From CBDDEH01 sp965226865 (GTDB lineage: Bacteria > Chloroflexota > Dehalococcoidia > Lucifugimonadales > JAGWBF01), in contig CBDDEH010000003.1 of the NCBI GenBank assembly GCA_965226865.1, forward strand, positions 744,001-808,000: a DNA stretch of 64,000 nucleotides, written 5' to 3'. Both the position numbers and the translations under genes were made by a program. Shown one piece after another: positions 1 through 8,750 of the stretch. Below the pieces are notes generated by a model, which saw only the letters and a program-made list of their open reading frames with translations, did not search any database and had not been told where the DNA came from. The first letter of the stretch is position 1. Every line of letters starts with the position of its first letter.

Positions 1-213
1 GGATCGGGTAACCCTAGGAAAGAGCCAAAGAGTGCATAGACTACATCGCCTCAACCTAATGCCAAAGACCGAGCTAATCTAGATTGGACCCAATGATGGT
101 GAAGTACCTGCACTTGGGTCAAGGACACCTGGATGACCCACGCCGGGGCCTGATACTGCGCTGGACACTTGTGATTGTCCAGATCCAAACTGATCCACAA
201 TTGAACACCGCTC

Positions 214-1644
214 ATGCGACTCGCTGAACCAATAGAAACCACAGGCGTGTTCTGGCTGCCTGGGCAACCAGATACTCAATTGTCTGGCGTCCTCAAGATT
301 TCCGAGTCAGGCGAAATCACAGTCGACTTGGCAGGAGTGTCTGGCGATCCTCTCGTGACACCTAGAAGGTTTGGTGTATCAGCTACGCCAAACATAGAAG
401 AAGCAGCGCCAGACCCAGGACGCATAGTAGGGATCCTACAACGAGGCGGGCGAATAACGTTAGATCGATGTCTCCGGCAGAACAGTCGTTTCTCTCTTCC
501 GGGTCATGTGTCTACATCAACAATCTACGCCGAACTCGCGCTCGTCGGTGCCGAGTATAGTGAAGGAGAGGAGGCGCTGTTTTCGGAATTCAGCTTTTCC
601 GTAGAAGGGCTTGACGCTTGGCTTTCGATTTCCGGGATCGAGATTGAACAAGACATTGAAAACTGGAAAGGTTCGATTCACTTTCATGCGCCTGATGACA
701 TTCCGCTACATCTTCCGTGTGACGCTGAGCTGACGTTTAGGTTCGGCTTGACCTTTCCTAGTGTTTCCGTGCTTAGGACTGAAGCTACGGTCCAACAGAC
801 TGCGCTAGCACTGGTGAAACTCAGGGAGCCGCGACCTATTGAGTATTTCTCGTCTCTGGCATTCAAGCTATGCAACTTCCTAACTCTCGCATTGGATCAG
901 GCTGTATCCATACAGTCAATGACCGGATACTTGGATCAGGAGACCGCAGAGGAAGAGAGCCGTCGAATACCCGTCAGAGTATACGGCCAGTTCGCTCCCT
1001 GGCCTGAAAAGAAACCCACGACACGTTGGCACGACGCCCTCTTTCGGTATCCACACGTCGCCAGTCAACTCGACAACATGATGGGCAAGTGGTTCGAGAA
1101 CTACGAGACCTTCGAACCTGCGTTCAATCTCTATTTCGCTTTGAGGACGCAGCCTTCTCAATTCTTGGATACGAAAATTCTCTGGCTTACTCAAGCACTT
1201 GAGACATTGCATCGAAGAAGTTCTGATGAGACAGAGATGTCAGACGAAGAGTTTGCCAGCCTGCGCGAATCAGTATTGCAGAGCTGTCCAAGAAACAGAC
1301 GACAGTGGTTGAGCCACAGGCTATACTATGCCAATAAACTATCCTTCAGGCACCGCATCGAGAGACTTCTGGAACCACTTGAACGTTGGTTCGGCGACCA
1401 CGAGAAGAGCAGGGCTTTCGTCAGTAGGGTCTGCGATACCAGAAACTATCTCACCCATTATGATGAGGCCGCTACCGGGAATAGAGCAACTGGCTCAGAC
1501 GAAATGTTTGACCTGTATGGGAAGTTAGAGGCCCTGTTCCAACTACATCTGCTGAGTCTGATCGACCTTGAGGACTCGTCTATTGACTCCATCATTCGAG
1601 AAAATCGCGGCCTTCGTAGAAGATTAGGGGTCCAAGTTAGCTAA
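214..1644 (+). CDS. ApeA-like HEPN-domain anti-phage protein
   Basis: 476 aa. The N-terminal ~300 residues are beta-rich and resemble the ApeA N-terminal domain (the opening motif is TTGVFWLPGQPDTQLSGVL). The C-terminal ~150 residues are helical and carry the R-x4-H signature of HEPN ribonucleases, RNYLTH, at R410-H415. Known ApeA proteins are single-gene abortive-infection defences in which the HEPN part cleaves RNA. That this protein does the same is inference from domain order and motif. The start ATG at 214 has only a weak upstream ribosome site. The gene stands alone and is the first of many defence-type genes in the left half of the window. A HEPN protein outside the ApeA family remains possible. 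Confidence 0.75.
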   Translation: MRLAEPIETTGVFWLPGQPDTQLSGVLKISESGEITVDLAGVSGDPLVTPRRFGVSATPNIEEAAPDPGRIVGILQRGGRITLDRCLRQNSRFSLPGHVSTSTIYAELALVGAEYSEGEEALFSEFSFSVEGLDAWLSISGIEIEQDIENWKGSIHFHAPDDIPLHLPCDAELTFRFGLTFPSVSVLRTEATVQQTALALVKLREPRPIEYFSSLAFKLCNFLTLALDQAVSIQSMTGYLDQETAEEESRRIPVRVYGQFAPWPEKKPTTRWHDALFRYPHVASQLDNMMGKWFENYETFEPAFNLYFALRTQPSQFLDTKILWLTQALETLHRRSSDETEMSDEEFASLRESVLQSCPRNRRQWLSHRLYYANKLSFRHRIERLLEPLERWFGDHEKSRAFVSRVCDTRNYLTHYDEAATGNRATGSDEMFDLYGKLEALFQLHLLSLIDLEDSSIDSIIRENRGLRRRLGVQVS

Positions 1645-1793
1645 CTCTATTCCCCAGGTGGATAACCATCGTTGCCATGGCAGCCCCTCTCCTGGATACC
1701 CCTGTCTCCAGCCTCGTTGCGCGAAGGCCGGGCGAGAGCAGGTGAGACAGGCATGGCGGCTGGCACGGAAGCACCAAATTAAGAGGGTGCAAG

Positions 1794-1813
1794 AACGGAA
1801 AGTCCGTTTTCTT
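1794..1813 (+). terminator. Possible intrinsic terminator
   Basis: A 6-bp perfect stem (AACGGA / TCCGTT) closes a 3-nt loop and is followed by TTCTT. It lies in the 207-bp gap between the ApeA-like gene and the next gene on the same strand. The stem is short, so this is a weak call. Confidence 0.3.
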
Positions 1814-1851
1814 AAACAATCGCCAAAACGAAGTTGACTGAGTACTAGATT

Positions 1852-2487
1852 ATGACCAGATTGCTGTTACTGACTGTCTCGCCTGCTGTGGGCGTAGTCT
1901 TGACCCTACTGGTGGGCTGTCTGCTGTACGTTTACAGGAGGAGAGTGGCGGTGTCGGTGGAGTTGGTCACGGATACTAGAGTGAGCCCGCTTTCGGTTGA
2001 TGTTGTTGTCACCAACCATGGCAGGTCGCCGGTGGTGATTACTGATCTGGACGTTCACATACCAGCCGAAAGCGTTTGGGACGGCATCCTAGCAGACACG
2101 GCGGATGGTGTGCCTGCCCTGAAAATGAGCCGCTTCTTGAAGCTTCGGCGTAGACTGCGGACTCGTGGCAGCAGGAACGATGCACTTGCTTTGGCTGCTA
2201 GAGCAGCTCTCCCGCATGGGTCCTTGACAGGCAAAGTCATCGGGCTACACGAGACAGTTAGAGTGGAACCGCAGGAAAAGGTGGCCCGGCCATTCCCTCC
2301 CAACGACCGAAAGGATTCGCCGTCCTATATGCCGCAAGCGGGGGAATTGTCGAACCCCATCACCTTCGTCCCCTCATGCAAAGTAGCTAATCACAAGCCG
2401 CTGGTTTGGGGGCCGCCCACCACCATAGGGAATATAGTCACAGAGTCGGGGGATCTCCCTATGGTGATCGGAATGAACTGGAGATGA
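1852..2487 (+). CDS. Hypothetical membrane-anchored protein
   Basis: 211 aa. One clear N-terminal membrane segment (about residues 7-28, LTVSPAVGVVLTLLVGCLLY) is followed by RRR, suggesting the rest is cytoplasmic. The following ~45 residues look like an immunoglobulin-like beta sandwich (SVELVTDTRVSPLSVDVVV, then a conserved-looking TNHGRSPVVITDL), a pattern common in small accessory proteins of accessory islands. I do not recognise a family for the C-terminal half. It is alone on its strand, downstream of the ApeA-like gene, and ends about 135 bp before an IS3 remnant on the other strand. Confidence 0.6.
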   Translation: MTRLLLLTVSPAVGVVLTLLVGCLLYVYRRRVAVSVELVTDTRVSPLSVDVVVTNHGRSPVVITDLDVHIPAESVWDGILADTADGVPALKMSRFLKLRRRLRTRGSRNDALALAARAALPHGSLTGKVIGLHETVRVEPQEKVARPFPPNDRKDSPSYMPQAGELSNPITFVPSCKVANHKPLVWGPPTTIGNIVTESGDLPMVIGMNWR

Positions 2488-2622
2488 GGGCCTCCGCCCA
2501 ATCTTCGGGTTTCGACGGGTAGCGCTGGGCTCTTTGCCGCGGCTCGCTTCGGCTGGTCCGGAGGCCCACTCCGAAAGCCGCCCCACAGGACTCACCCGCG
2601 GTGCTGACTCTGAGAGCGGAAC

Positions 2623-2916
2623 CTATGGGTGCAAAGCCCCCTCCAGAACCCTGAGCCGCTCCACCTCAGCCACGCTCATCCCTGGAACGTCTTTTTCCTT
2701 GAGCCACTTGTAATAGACCCCGGGGTTGATTCCCTCTCGCCTGCACAAGGCGCTGACTGATATCTCCCCGCGGATCCCCTCTATGACGATCCGTACCTTC
2801 TCCTCAGGTGTGTACTTGCGACGTGTAACGTTTCTGGTCCGTCGGACCACCTGCCTGGCGTTCTCGTCGGCTTGATCGTAGCTTCGACTGACTTCCTGCA
2901 TCCTGGCTCCTTTCAC
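2623..2916 (-). pseudogene. IS3-family OrfA remnant
   Basis: 97 aa. It carries the helix-turn-helix of IS3-type OrfA (RRKYTPEEKVRIVIEGIRGE, then SALCRREGINPGVYYKWLKE), so it is the DNA-binding half of a two-frame transposase. The expected leucine-zipper tail is cut short after VAEVERLRVLEG, and no OrfB (DDE integrase) lies downstream on the minus strand. The element is therefore a fragment. It sits between the hypothetical membrane protein and the first DUF5131/TcmP locus. Confidence 0.75.
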
Positions 2917-3025
2917 TTCCGTGAATCTACTCTCCTACCTGAGCCAGGACAATCGCCTTAATTGGCGCTTCTCAATTCCCCATCAGCTGTCCCACATGTG
3001 CTGACGATACACATCGCGAATCCCT

Positions 3026-3053
3026 TTGACGGGGCGAACAGCAGTGCTACAAT
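3026..3053 (+). promoter_or_regulatory. Sigma70-type promoter for DUF5131/TcmP locus 1
   Basis: TTGACG at 3026-3031 and TACAAT at 3048-3053, separated by 16 bp, place transcription start near 3060, about 28 nt before the ATG at 3088. Both hexamers match the consensus at five of six positions. Confidence 0.5.
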
Positions 3054-3087
3054 GGCCTCATGATAATAGAACATAGGGACACCCGCC

Positions 3088-3840
3088 ATGCCCTCCACAA
3101 TTGAATGGACGGACGAGACCTGGAATCCGGTAACCGGCTGCTCCCGCGTGTCGCCGGGGTGCGACAACTGTTACATGTTCGCGCTTTACCCCAGGCTTCG
3201 GGCGATGGCCGTGCCCGGATACGATACCGCTCCAGACAGTGTGCAGATGCTCCCCGAACGGCTGGAGGCCCCGCTGTCGTGGCGCCGCCCCCGGCGCGTG
3301 TTCGTTAACAGCATGTCGGACATGTTTCACCCGCACGTCGAGTACGACTTCATCGCGGACGTTTTCGACGTGATGAGAGAGGCGGACCAGCACGTGTTCC
3401 AGGTGCTGACCAAGCGCCCCGGCCGGGCGGCGGGCTGGTGGGAGAAGCACGGCCAGAGCAGATTCGAGGAGTGGCCGGCGAACGTCTGGATGGGGACGTC
3501 GGTGGAGAGCCAGAAGTACGCGCCCCGGCTGTCCGTGCTGCGACGGATCCCCGCAGCAGTACGCTTCGTGTCGGCAGAGCCCCTGCTGGAGAGGGTCGAC
3601 CTGACCCAATGGCTTGAGAACGGCACGCTCCACTGGGTAATTGCCGGCGGCGAGAGTGGGCCTAGGGCGCGGTCGATGGATGTCGACTGGGTGCGCGACC
3701 TGCGAGACCAGTCCACGGAAGCAGGGGTAGCGTTCTTCCTCAAGCAACTGGGTGGAAGGCGAGGCAAGCGGTCTGGTGGTGAGGCTGTAGTAGACGGGGC
3801 AAAGTGGGTCGAAATGCCCACAGGCAATGGACACAGGTGA
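3088..3840 (+). CDS. DUF5131 (phage Gp37/Gp68-like) three-Cys-motif protein, copy 1
   Basis: 250 aa, full length for the family. The N-terminus STIEWTDETWNPVTGC leads into three cysteines C18-x6-C25-x2-C28, the family's invariant cluster, probably a metal or Fe-S site of radical-SAM type (inference). Further family motifs are VFVNSMSDMFHP, QVLTKRP and VIAGGESGPRARSM. The TcmP partner starts 3 nt after the stop, so the two are surely co-transcribed from the promoter at 3026. Proteins of this pair ('three-Cys-motif partner') occur together in many bacteria and phages. To my knowledge their biochemical role is not established. A second copy lies at 9333. Confidence 0.85.
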   Translation: MPSTIEWTDETWNPVTGCSRVSPGCDNCYMFALYPRLRAMAVPGYDTAPDSVQMLPERLEAPLSWRRPRRVFVNSMSDMFHPHVEYDFIADVFDVMREADQHVFQVLTKRPGRAAGWWEKHGQSRFEEWPANVWMGTSVESQKYAPRLSVLRRIPAAVRFVSAEPLLERVDLTQWLENGTLHWVIAGGESGPRARSMDVDWVRDLRDQSTEAGVAFFLKQLGGRRGKRSGGEAVVDGAKWVEMPTGNGHR

Positions 3841-3843
3841 GGA

Positions 3844-4977
3844 ATGCCTCCCAAGACGACTCTCTGGCCTCTTGAACGCCATACAGTAGGAAAGCACATG
3901 GTCTTGCGCCACTACATGGAAGCGTGGCTACCGATCATGCTGAGCAGTAATGAGAGGGTGCTCTTCATCGACGCCTTCGCAGGTCCTGGCCGGTACATGG
4001 GTGGAGAAGAGGGTTCGCCCCTGATTGCGCTTGAAGCGCTTCGCAATCATGCGGCCCAGCAGATGATGACCGGCCAAATCAACTACATGTTCATTGAGAA
4101 AGTTTCTGAGCGAGCAGAGCACCTTAAGCACGTCGTCGAAACGATGCGGAGCGAGTTCCCAACGAACTGCCAGGCCGAGGTATTTCAAGGTACATTTACC
4201 GACAAAATGACCGAGGTCTTTGACGCTATAGACTCGTACAACAGTCAGCTAGCACCGGCACTAGTAATGGTCGATCCCTTCGGGGTCTCCGACACCCCAA
4301 TGAGCCTCATTCAACGTATATTGGAGAACCCAAAATCCGAAGTCTATATTTCCTTCATGTATAGGGACATCAATAGGTTCAAGGCCACCCCAGAGTTTTC
4401 ATCTCCATTGGACGATTTGTTCGGCTGTGCAGAATGGATGGACGGGATATCGATAGCCGGGATTGATGAGACAAAGGACTTCTTCTATGGACTGTACAAG
4501 AAACAACTAAAGAAAGCAGGGGCTAAGCATGTTCTCCACTTTGACCTCTATGAGGGTAACAGCTTGGTGTACGCGCTGTTCTTCGCTACCAAGAATGACC
4601 TAGGTTGCGACAGAATGAAACAAGCTATGTGGAAAGTGGCACGGTTTGGTGGATACAGTTTCAAGGGAAATACGCTAGGTCAACTGTCGTTCGGAGAACA
4701 GGCAGTGAATTTCAGCGAATTGGATAGTGCCCTAATTGACGAAGTTGGCCTGAATCAACAGGTGACATTCGAGTCCCTTGAGCAGTTCGTCCACTCAGAT
4801 AGAATACTGTTCCATTCAGCCCATCTGAAACGCCGTCTTGCGGACATGGAGCGGGAGTCTTCACTTATTGTTGACAAGAGCACGAGGAAGAAACGAGGCG
4901 CTTTCCCTCCGGGCACACTTCTTCGCTTCGTGGAGCCTCCACCAGCGGCTCCCATACAGGGGAAGCTGGAGCTATGA
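3844..4977 (+). CDS. tcmP: TcmP, three-Cys-motif partner protein, copy 1
   Basis: 377 aa. It starts 3 nt after the DUF5131 stop behind a GTGAGGA ribosome site. A glycine-rich strand-loop IDAFAGPG (residues 42-49) and a VDPFG motif (143-147) give it the look of a Rossmann-fold methyltransferase-like protein; whether it binds S-adenosylmethionine is inference. A long C-terminal region (about 230-377) is charged and ends with a basic stretch. TcmP proteins are defined by always accompanying a three-Cys protein, which is the case here. It differs strongly from the TcmP of the second locus, although the two DUF5131 partners are close relatives. Confidence 0.8.
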   Translation: MPPKTTLWPLERHTVGKHMVLRHYMEAWLPIMLSSNERVLFIDAFAGPGRYMGGEEGSPLIALEALRNHAAQQMMTGQINYMFIEKVSERAEHLKHVVETMRSEFPTNCQAEVFQGTFTDKMTEVFDAIDSYNSQLAPALVMVDPFGVSDTPMSLIQRILENPKSEVYISFMYRDINRFKATPEFSSPLDDLFGCAEWMDGISIAGIDETKDFFYGLYKKQLKKAGAKHVLHFDLYEGNSLVYALFFATKNDLGCDRMKQAMWKVARFGGYSFKGNTLGQLSFGEQAVNFSELDSALIDEVGLNQQVTFESLEQFVHSDRILFHSAHLKRRLADMERESSLIVDKSTRKKRGAFPPGTLLRFVEPPPAAPIQGKLEL

Positions 4978-4994
4978 ACAGCAAGTGTATCCTA

Positions 4995-5355
4995 GCAGGG
5001 TGTTGAAGAAGGCTGTTTTCGGTGGTGGACAAGTCCCGGATGAGATCTCTGGCGGTCGATGTGGTCGTTGATCTGAGTCAGTGACAGCGTGCGGTGTCCC
5101 CGAGCATCCCTGACGAGGACCGTACCGACGCTGTTACGGCCCTGTTCAGGCCGGGCTCTGTACCAGTCTGGATAGGCGGACGAGGTTGTATCCGGCTATC
5201 GTCAACTCCGCCCACATCTGGTTGCGATCCACTCCCCGGTACCTCAACTTTCGACCGCCTCCGACCGTCTTCACCCAGCCAAACACCTCCTCAACGCGTT
5301 TGCGCACACGCTGACTCGCTTCCCTTTCTACGCTTCGGCGGATACCCGTAGGCAA
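4995..5355 (-). mobile_element. IS5-family element remnant (transposase C-terminus)
   Basis: The minus strand at 5146-5355 encodes 69 aa typical of the end of IS5-type DDE transposases (RKRVEEVFGWVKTVGGGRKL, then AELTIAGYNLVRLSRL). The plus strand near 4995 has GGGTGTTGAAGAAGGCTG, which looks like the matching terminal repeat. The N-terminal two thirds of the transposase and the other terminus are missing, with the break near 5355. This accounts for the gap between TcmP and the next gene. Confidence 0.7.
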
Positions 5356-5368
5356 GGGTTACACCGTC

Positions 5369-6664
5369 CTACTGTCCAAGCGTGAGTCGCCCAATGCTTT
5401 CTGCGCTGCTGCCCGCAGCCTCCAGCGCGTCGGCAAGGCTATTCAGTTCTCGCGGGTGAAGGCCCATCCTTCCGTTGCTCCACACCCTGCACTCCAAGCC
5501 GTCTATGACCTGCTTACCATCCGGGAATTCTCGCCCGCCGTCCCGATAGAAGAGGAGCGTGTTTCCTCCGTACATCCAGTCAGCCGTCAGGTTCGTAGGA
5601 TGCGACTGCTTGAAGCCCCCGTACACCTTCAGGTCCTCGCCCTTCGCATCCATACCAGCCTTCTGTGGGACCGAGACGACAACTAGGCCAAGGGAAGACG
5701 GAATCAGCCCCCACTCTCCGTGATTGTCATTGCCTGATCCGCGGACGCCTTCCAAGACCTCTCCACCCAAGCGCCTTAGCCGGTTAGGTCCAGAGAAGAA
5801 CCAGTACGTGTCGATCAAGGCTCGCACCACGTCAGGCAGGAAGATCGGGTAGGGAGTGTGGCCCTTGACCAGATTGGAGCCGCTATGAAACTTGGTGGTG
5901 GGCTCCGCGTAGTAACGGACGTCCATGTAGACGCTGCTCTCCCCGCCATAGGTTTGGGAATACAGTTGCAAGATGTGCGTGACCTTGGGGCTGTCAGCGC
6001 CGAGGTTGGATAAGACGAAGTTGGATTCCGCCCCGGCGAAACGCCGTTCTACTTCTTGCTTGTGATCGGGGTCGAGTTCCTCATAGAGGTCCACCAAGGA
6101 GTGGCTGGCCTTCAGCGGCTTCTCGGAGCGTATCCAGAAAGCCTTGACAGCCAATTCGGTCGCAGTGACGAGGAGGAGCAACGCCGGCATGACCTCCTTC
6201 AGGTTCCCAGGCAACCTGCCAGTGGGCATGAGGGTCCGAAACTGTCGGAGGTACTCTTCCGCGAACTCTGCCATCAAATCGGGGTCGCCGTATCTGTCTA
6301 CCACTGTGGCGTCTTGGACATTCCCTTCAGAAGTGGGGAATAAGACATTCTCCCCTTCCCGAAAGACGGCAGGGTACCCGATGGAAATGAATTCTCTGCC
6401 AGAGGTACGATGAGCGACTTGGGAGTGTTTGTTCTTTACCACGTCCACGTCAGAGGGCGGACGTAGGGAAATGGACCGATGGCCGTCGCCAAGATTGAAG
6501 AGGGTTGAACTCCACTGCCTTACTTCTCCGCAGGCCGTGCAAGCGTACTCGACCTCCCTCTGCAATAACGACGACAGCCAGGGTACGGCAAGTCGGAAAA
6601 TACTGTCCGATTCGACTCTAAACTCCTGGTCTCCACACCTATGACACTTGGCTCGAATAGCCAT
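5369..6664 (-). CDS. Zinc-ribbon protein with HEPN-like helical domain
   Basis: 431 aa. The N-terminus has two CxxC pairs (CHRCGDQ about residues 8-11, CTACGE about 42-45), a zinc ribbon. After a ~100-residue linker comes a helical segment, LLLLVTATELAVKAFWIRSE followed by HSLVDLYEEL (about 165-200), with the layout of HEPN-fold proteins. The catalytic R-x4-H is not evident, so activity is uncertain. The last ~130 residues have no family I recognise. The start ATG at 6664 follows a GGTGACGT ribosome site. It faces the TcmP locus across an IS5 remnant. A role as a stand-alone defence effector or sensor is inference from fold and neighbourhood. Confidence 0.6.
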   Translation of the reverse strand: MAIRAKCHRCGDQEFRVESDSIFRLAVPWLSSLLQREVEYACTACGEVRQWSSTLFNLGDGHRSISLRPPSDVDVVKNKHSQVAHRTSGREFISIGYPAVFREGENVLFPTSEGNVQDATVVDRYGDPDLMAEFAEEYLRQFRTLMPTGRLPGNLKEVMPALLLLVTATELAVKAFWIRSEKPLKASHSLVDLYEELDPDHKQEVERRFAGAESNFVLSNLGADSPKVTHILQLYSQTYGGESSVYMDVRYYAEPTTKFHSGSNLVKGHTPYPIFLPDVVRALIDTYWFFSGPNRLRRLGGEVLEGVRGSGNDNHGEWGLIPSSLGLVVVSVPQKAGMDAKGEDLKVYGGFKQSHPTNLTADWMYGGNTLLFYRDGGREFPDGKQVIDGLECRVWSNGRMGLHPRELNSLADALEAAGSSAESIGRLTLGQ

Positions 6665-6915
6665 ACGTCACCTATCCCTTTGACAGTTAGCTGCCTGGAG
6701 CCTCACCGCGCTGTCTCCAAGCACTCATTAATCATCCGCCCGCACACGGAGTACGACGCCGCTTAAGCCAAGCTGGGCGAGGAAGCTTACGCTCATGGGG
6801 GCTACTTGAGGAACGTGGCCGACGCATCAAGACGCCGACCGTACGCAGTGCTGCCCATCAGGTGACGGGTCGCCTGGCATCCGGCGATGTTGCAAACCGG
6901 ACGGTCGTGGACTCG

Positions 6916-7287
6916 CTACGCCTTCGCCTGGATGAGAACACGCCCGCCGTTCTCGACGTCGATGCTCAGGTTGTGCCTATCTAACAGCAACATACCCACG
7001 AGTGGGGTGGTGTCCGCTTCGTCGATCAGAACATCTCGCGGCTGGCCTTCCCAAAGTACCGTGACATCGTAGGCGTCAAATGACACCTCGCTGCCGTCGG
7101 CCAAGGTCGCCTCGCTGGTGCCCATGAAGACCAATCCCAACTCCGCAACGAGTGAGGGAGGCAGTGTCACGAATCCAGTGAAGCCGGTGTCTATCACTGC
7201 CTCGACCTCCTGCGCCTGTCCCGCCGGGCCGCGCAGGGAGAGAGTTATGACGGCTTCGTAGGCGGAGTTCACCACGCCCTCTATCAC
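6916..7287 (-). CDS. Clan AA aspartic protease (retropepsin-like)
   Basis: 123 aa, the usual size of bacterial single-domain members that act as dimers. The catalytic motif AVIDTGFTGFV contains D33-T-G. A second conserved strand is LVGMLLLDRHNLSIDV near the C-terminus. The GTG start overlaps the stop of the upstream 91-aa gene (GTGA), so the two are translationally coupled. The same two-gene arrangement recurs in cyanobacteria and Chloroflexota as I recall, without an assigned function. The substrate is unknown. Confidence 0.8.
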   Translation of the reverse strand: MIEGVVNSAYEAVITLSLRGPAGQAQEVEAVIDTGFTGFVTLPPSLVAELGLVFMGTSEATLADGSEVSFDAYDVTVLWEGQPRDVLIDEADTTPLVGMLLLDRHNLSIDVENGGRVLIQAKA

Positions 7288-7559
7288 TCAGCTCTCCGCC
7301 AGGGTCTGCCCCCGAAGTGATGCAACGCCCGATACCCGACCCGAAGCAGCCACACGTCAATAGCCTCGGGATGCTGCGCTCGGAGACGCCTCGCTGCGGC
7401 GAGAACGTCATTGGAGATGGCCCAGCTTCCGCTGTCCACGTCAACGGCGACGTACTCTCCATCGTGGTCGGCCTCGACCTGGGGCCGGATGTCTCGCTCG
7501 TAGATCGCTTTCCCAAGGCGGGCCGTCTCCTCCCGGGAACGTCGGACAGGCGTCGTCAT
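7284..7559 (-). CDS. Small protein coupled to aspartic protease
   Basis: 91 aa. It has a basic, helix-forming N-terminus (RSREETARLGKAIYERDIRP), a central acidic strand pair (GEYVAVDVDSGSWAIS) and a C-terminal LLRVGYRALHHFGGR motif. Its stop overlaps the GTG start of the aspartic protease by 4 nt. The size, the coupling and the partner with hydrolytic activity recall a toxin-antitoxin-like pair, but that is inference and no toxin fold is evident. It is the first gene of its transcript. Confidence 0.6.
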   Translation of the reverse strand: MTTPVRRSREETARLGKAIYERDIRPQVEADHDGEYVAVDVDSGSWAISNDVLAAARRLRAQHPEAIDVWLLRVGYRALHHFGGRPWRRAE

Positions 7560-7799
7560 CTCTTATCACCTACCTCTGAAGGCACTCTTCTTCACATGAT
7601 ATTCTATGACAATCGGCAGATTCAGGACAATAGCGAAGGCCCCGCGCACAGGGCCTCGAATAGGAGGCACATCGAGAGGGCGCGGACCGGGGCTTCCCGT
7701 TGGCGCGTCGGCTGGACCGGCACTCGGCCTGCGTTCCTCCGACCCTACGCGTCACACCACAGGAATCGCGAGTCCTTTATGCGTCGACAGGCTACCGAG

Positions 7800-7847
7800 C
7801 CACATCTCAAAGATGGTGGTATCTACCGTACGCGGTGGTGGGCCTAA
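7800..7847 (+). repeat. Dispersed hairpin repeat, copy R1
   Basis: It begins with CCACATCTCAAAGATGG, a small imperfect hairpin, continues into TGGTATCTACCG, and ends with GGTGGTGGGCCTAA. The first ~30 nt are the same as the arm of the long inverted repeat at 28742-28832 and similar to 38649-38693. The end motif GGTGGGCCTAA is the reverse complement of the TTAGGCCCACC found at 38649-38693. It probably derives from a small transposon-like element. Confidence 0.55.
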
Positions 7848-8008
7848 GGGGAGTGTACGCAGTACCTTCACGTTGAAGTTCCGGTTGGCGGTGTAGGAAG
7901 CGAGGCTTTCCTCCACTCCTTGGCACTCTGCGGGTAGAGGGCATCCCTCTACCCCCTTATTGCGTACAGCAATGACCCATACCCCCTTGAAGGCCAGTAC
8001 AGAAGCAC

Positions 8009-8035
8009 GTATACTGTGTTGAGAGTCTAGTATAC
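8009..8035 (+). promoter_or_regulatory. Palindromic operator candidate upstream of DUF6364-PIN pair
   Basis: Seven-base arms GTATACT (8009-8015) and AGTATAC (8029-8035) flank a 13-nt spacer and end 20 nt before the antitoxin ATG. The position suits autoregulation by the antitoxin. A related core, AGTATACT, occurs in the palindrome upstream of the HTH gene at 16344. Confidence 0.45.
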
Positions 8036-8055
8036 AAAATAGAGGCCAAGTCACT

Positions 8056-8283
8056 ATGAAGCAGAAACTCACCATCACCGTGGACGCCGAACTGCTCCCG
8101 ATAGCCAAGCGGTACGCCCGCTCCCGTGGCGTTTCGCTGTCGTCGGTCATCGAGCAGTCTCTCAGAGAGATGGCGGGGGAAAGCACCCCCTCCTTCGCCT
8201 CGCGATGGCGGGGCAAGTTTCAGGCGGCGGAGCGCGACGGCGACCCTCGTTACAACGCACTGGCCAGAAAGTACCTCCAATGA
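8056..8283 (+). CDS. DUF6364-type antitoxin
   Basis: 75 aa. The N-terminus KLTITVDAELLPIAKRYAR followed by SLSSVIEQSLREM is a ribbon-helix-helix DNA-binding module. The C-terminal ~25 residues (FASRWRGKFQ onward) would be the toxin-binding tail. The stop TGA overlaps the ATG of the PIN gene (ATGA), the usual arrangement for an antitoxin-toxin operon. A palindrome just upstream is a candidate autoregulatory site. Confidence 0.85.
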   Translation: MKQKLTITVDAELLPIAKRYARSRGVSLSSVIEQSLREMAGESTPSFASRWRGKFQAAERDGDPRYNALARKYLQ

Positions 8284-8687
8284 TACTCCTAGACACAGAC
8301 GTTCTCATTGACATCGCGCTCGACAGGCGTCCGCACTCCGACCTGGCCTCCGAGCTCCTGGACCGCGTCGAGCACGGTGGGGAGGCCGCATTCATCGCAT
8401 GGCACTCCGTGTCGAACCTCTATTACATCGTGGCCCCAGCCCTGGGAGGCGTGAGCGCTCGCGACTTCATCGTTGAGTTGACCCGTTTCGTGGCGGTTGC
8501 GACGACTGACACAGAAGGCATCCGCTACGCAGCTGAGTTGCCGATGGTGGACTTCGAAGATGCCATGCAGGTGGCGGCTGCCCGCGCATGCGGAGCCCGC
8601 CACATTGTTACTAGGAACGTCAGAGACTACGAGCGGTCTCCGATTCGCGCGGTCGATCCCCAAGAGGCGTTAAGTGGTCTGTTCTAA
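8280..8687 (+). CDS. PIN-domain (VapC-type) toxin
   Basis: 135 aa. The ATG at 8280 is chosen because it overlaps the antitoxin stop and gives the normal PIN N-terminus MILLDTDVLIDI with the first catalytic aspartates (D5, D7). The remaining acidic residues fall in DFEDAMQVAAARACGARHIV and TRNVRDY, the standard PIN C-terminal block. PIN toxins are Mg-dependent RNases, typically cleaving tRNA or rRNA. The specific target here is unknown. A longer in-frame reading from 8205 lies inside the antitoxin and is not credible. Confidence 0.88.
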   Translation: MILLDTDVLIDIALDRRPHSDLASELLDRVEHGGEAAFIAWHSVSNLYYIVAPALGGVSARDFIVELTRFVAVATTDTEGIRYAAELPMVDFEDAMQVAAARACGARHIVTRNVRDYERSPIRAVDPQEALSGLF

Positions 8688-8750
8688 TGCTTGGCGATTC
8701 CGTTACGAACAGGTGACTCCTCCTCTCAAGCCTGTAAGTGGTAGACAGCT

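Larger units (their letters stand above)
7560..8055. other. Gene-free 0.5-kb interval between two small operons
   Basis: No convincing coding region is seen between the divergent protease pair and the toxin-antitoxin pair. It holds one copy of the dispersed hairpin repeat (7800-7847) and, at its right end, the palindromic operator candidate for the antitoxin gene (8009-8035). Confidence 0.6.
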
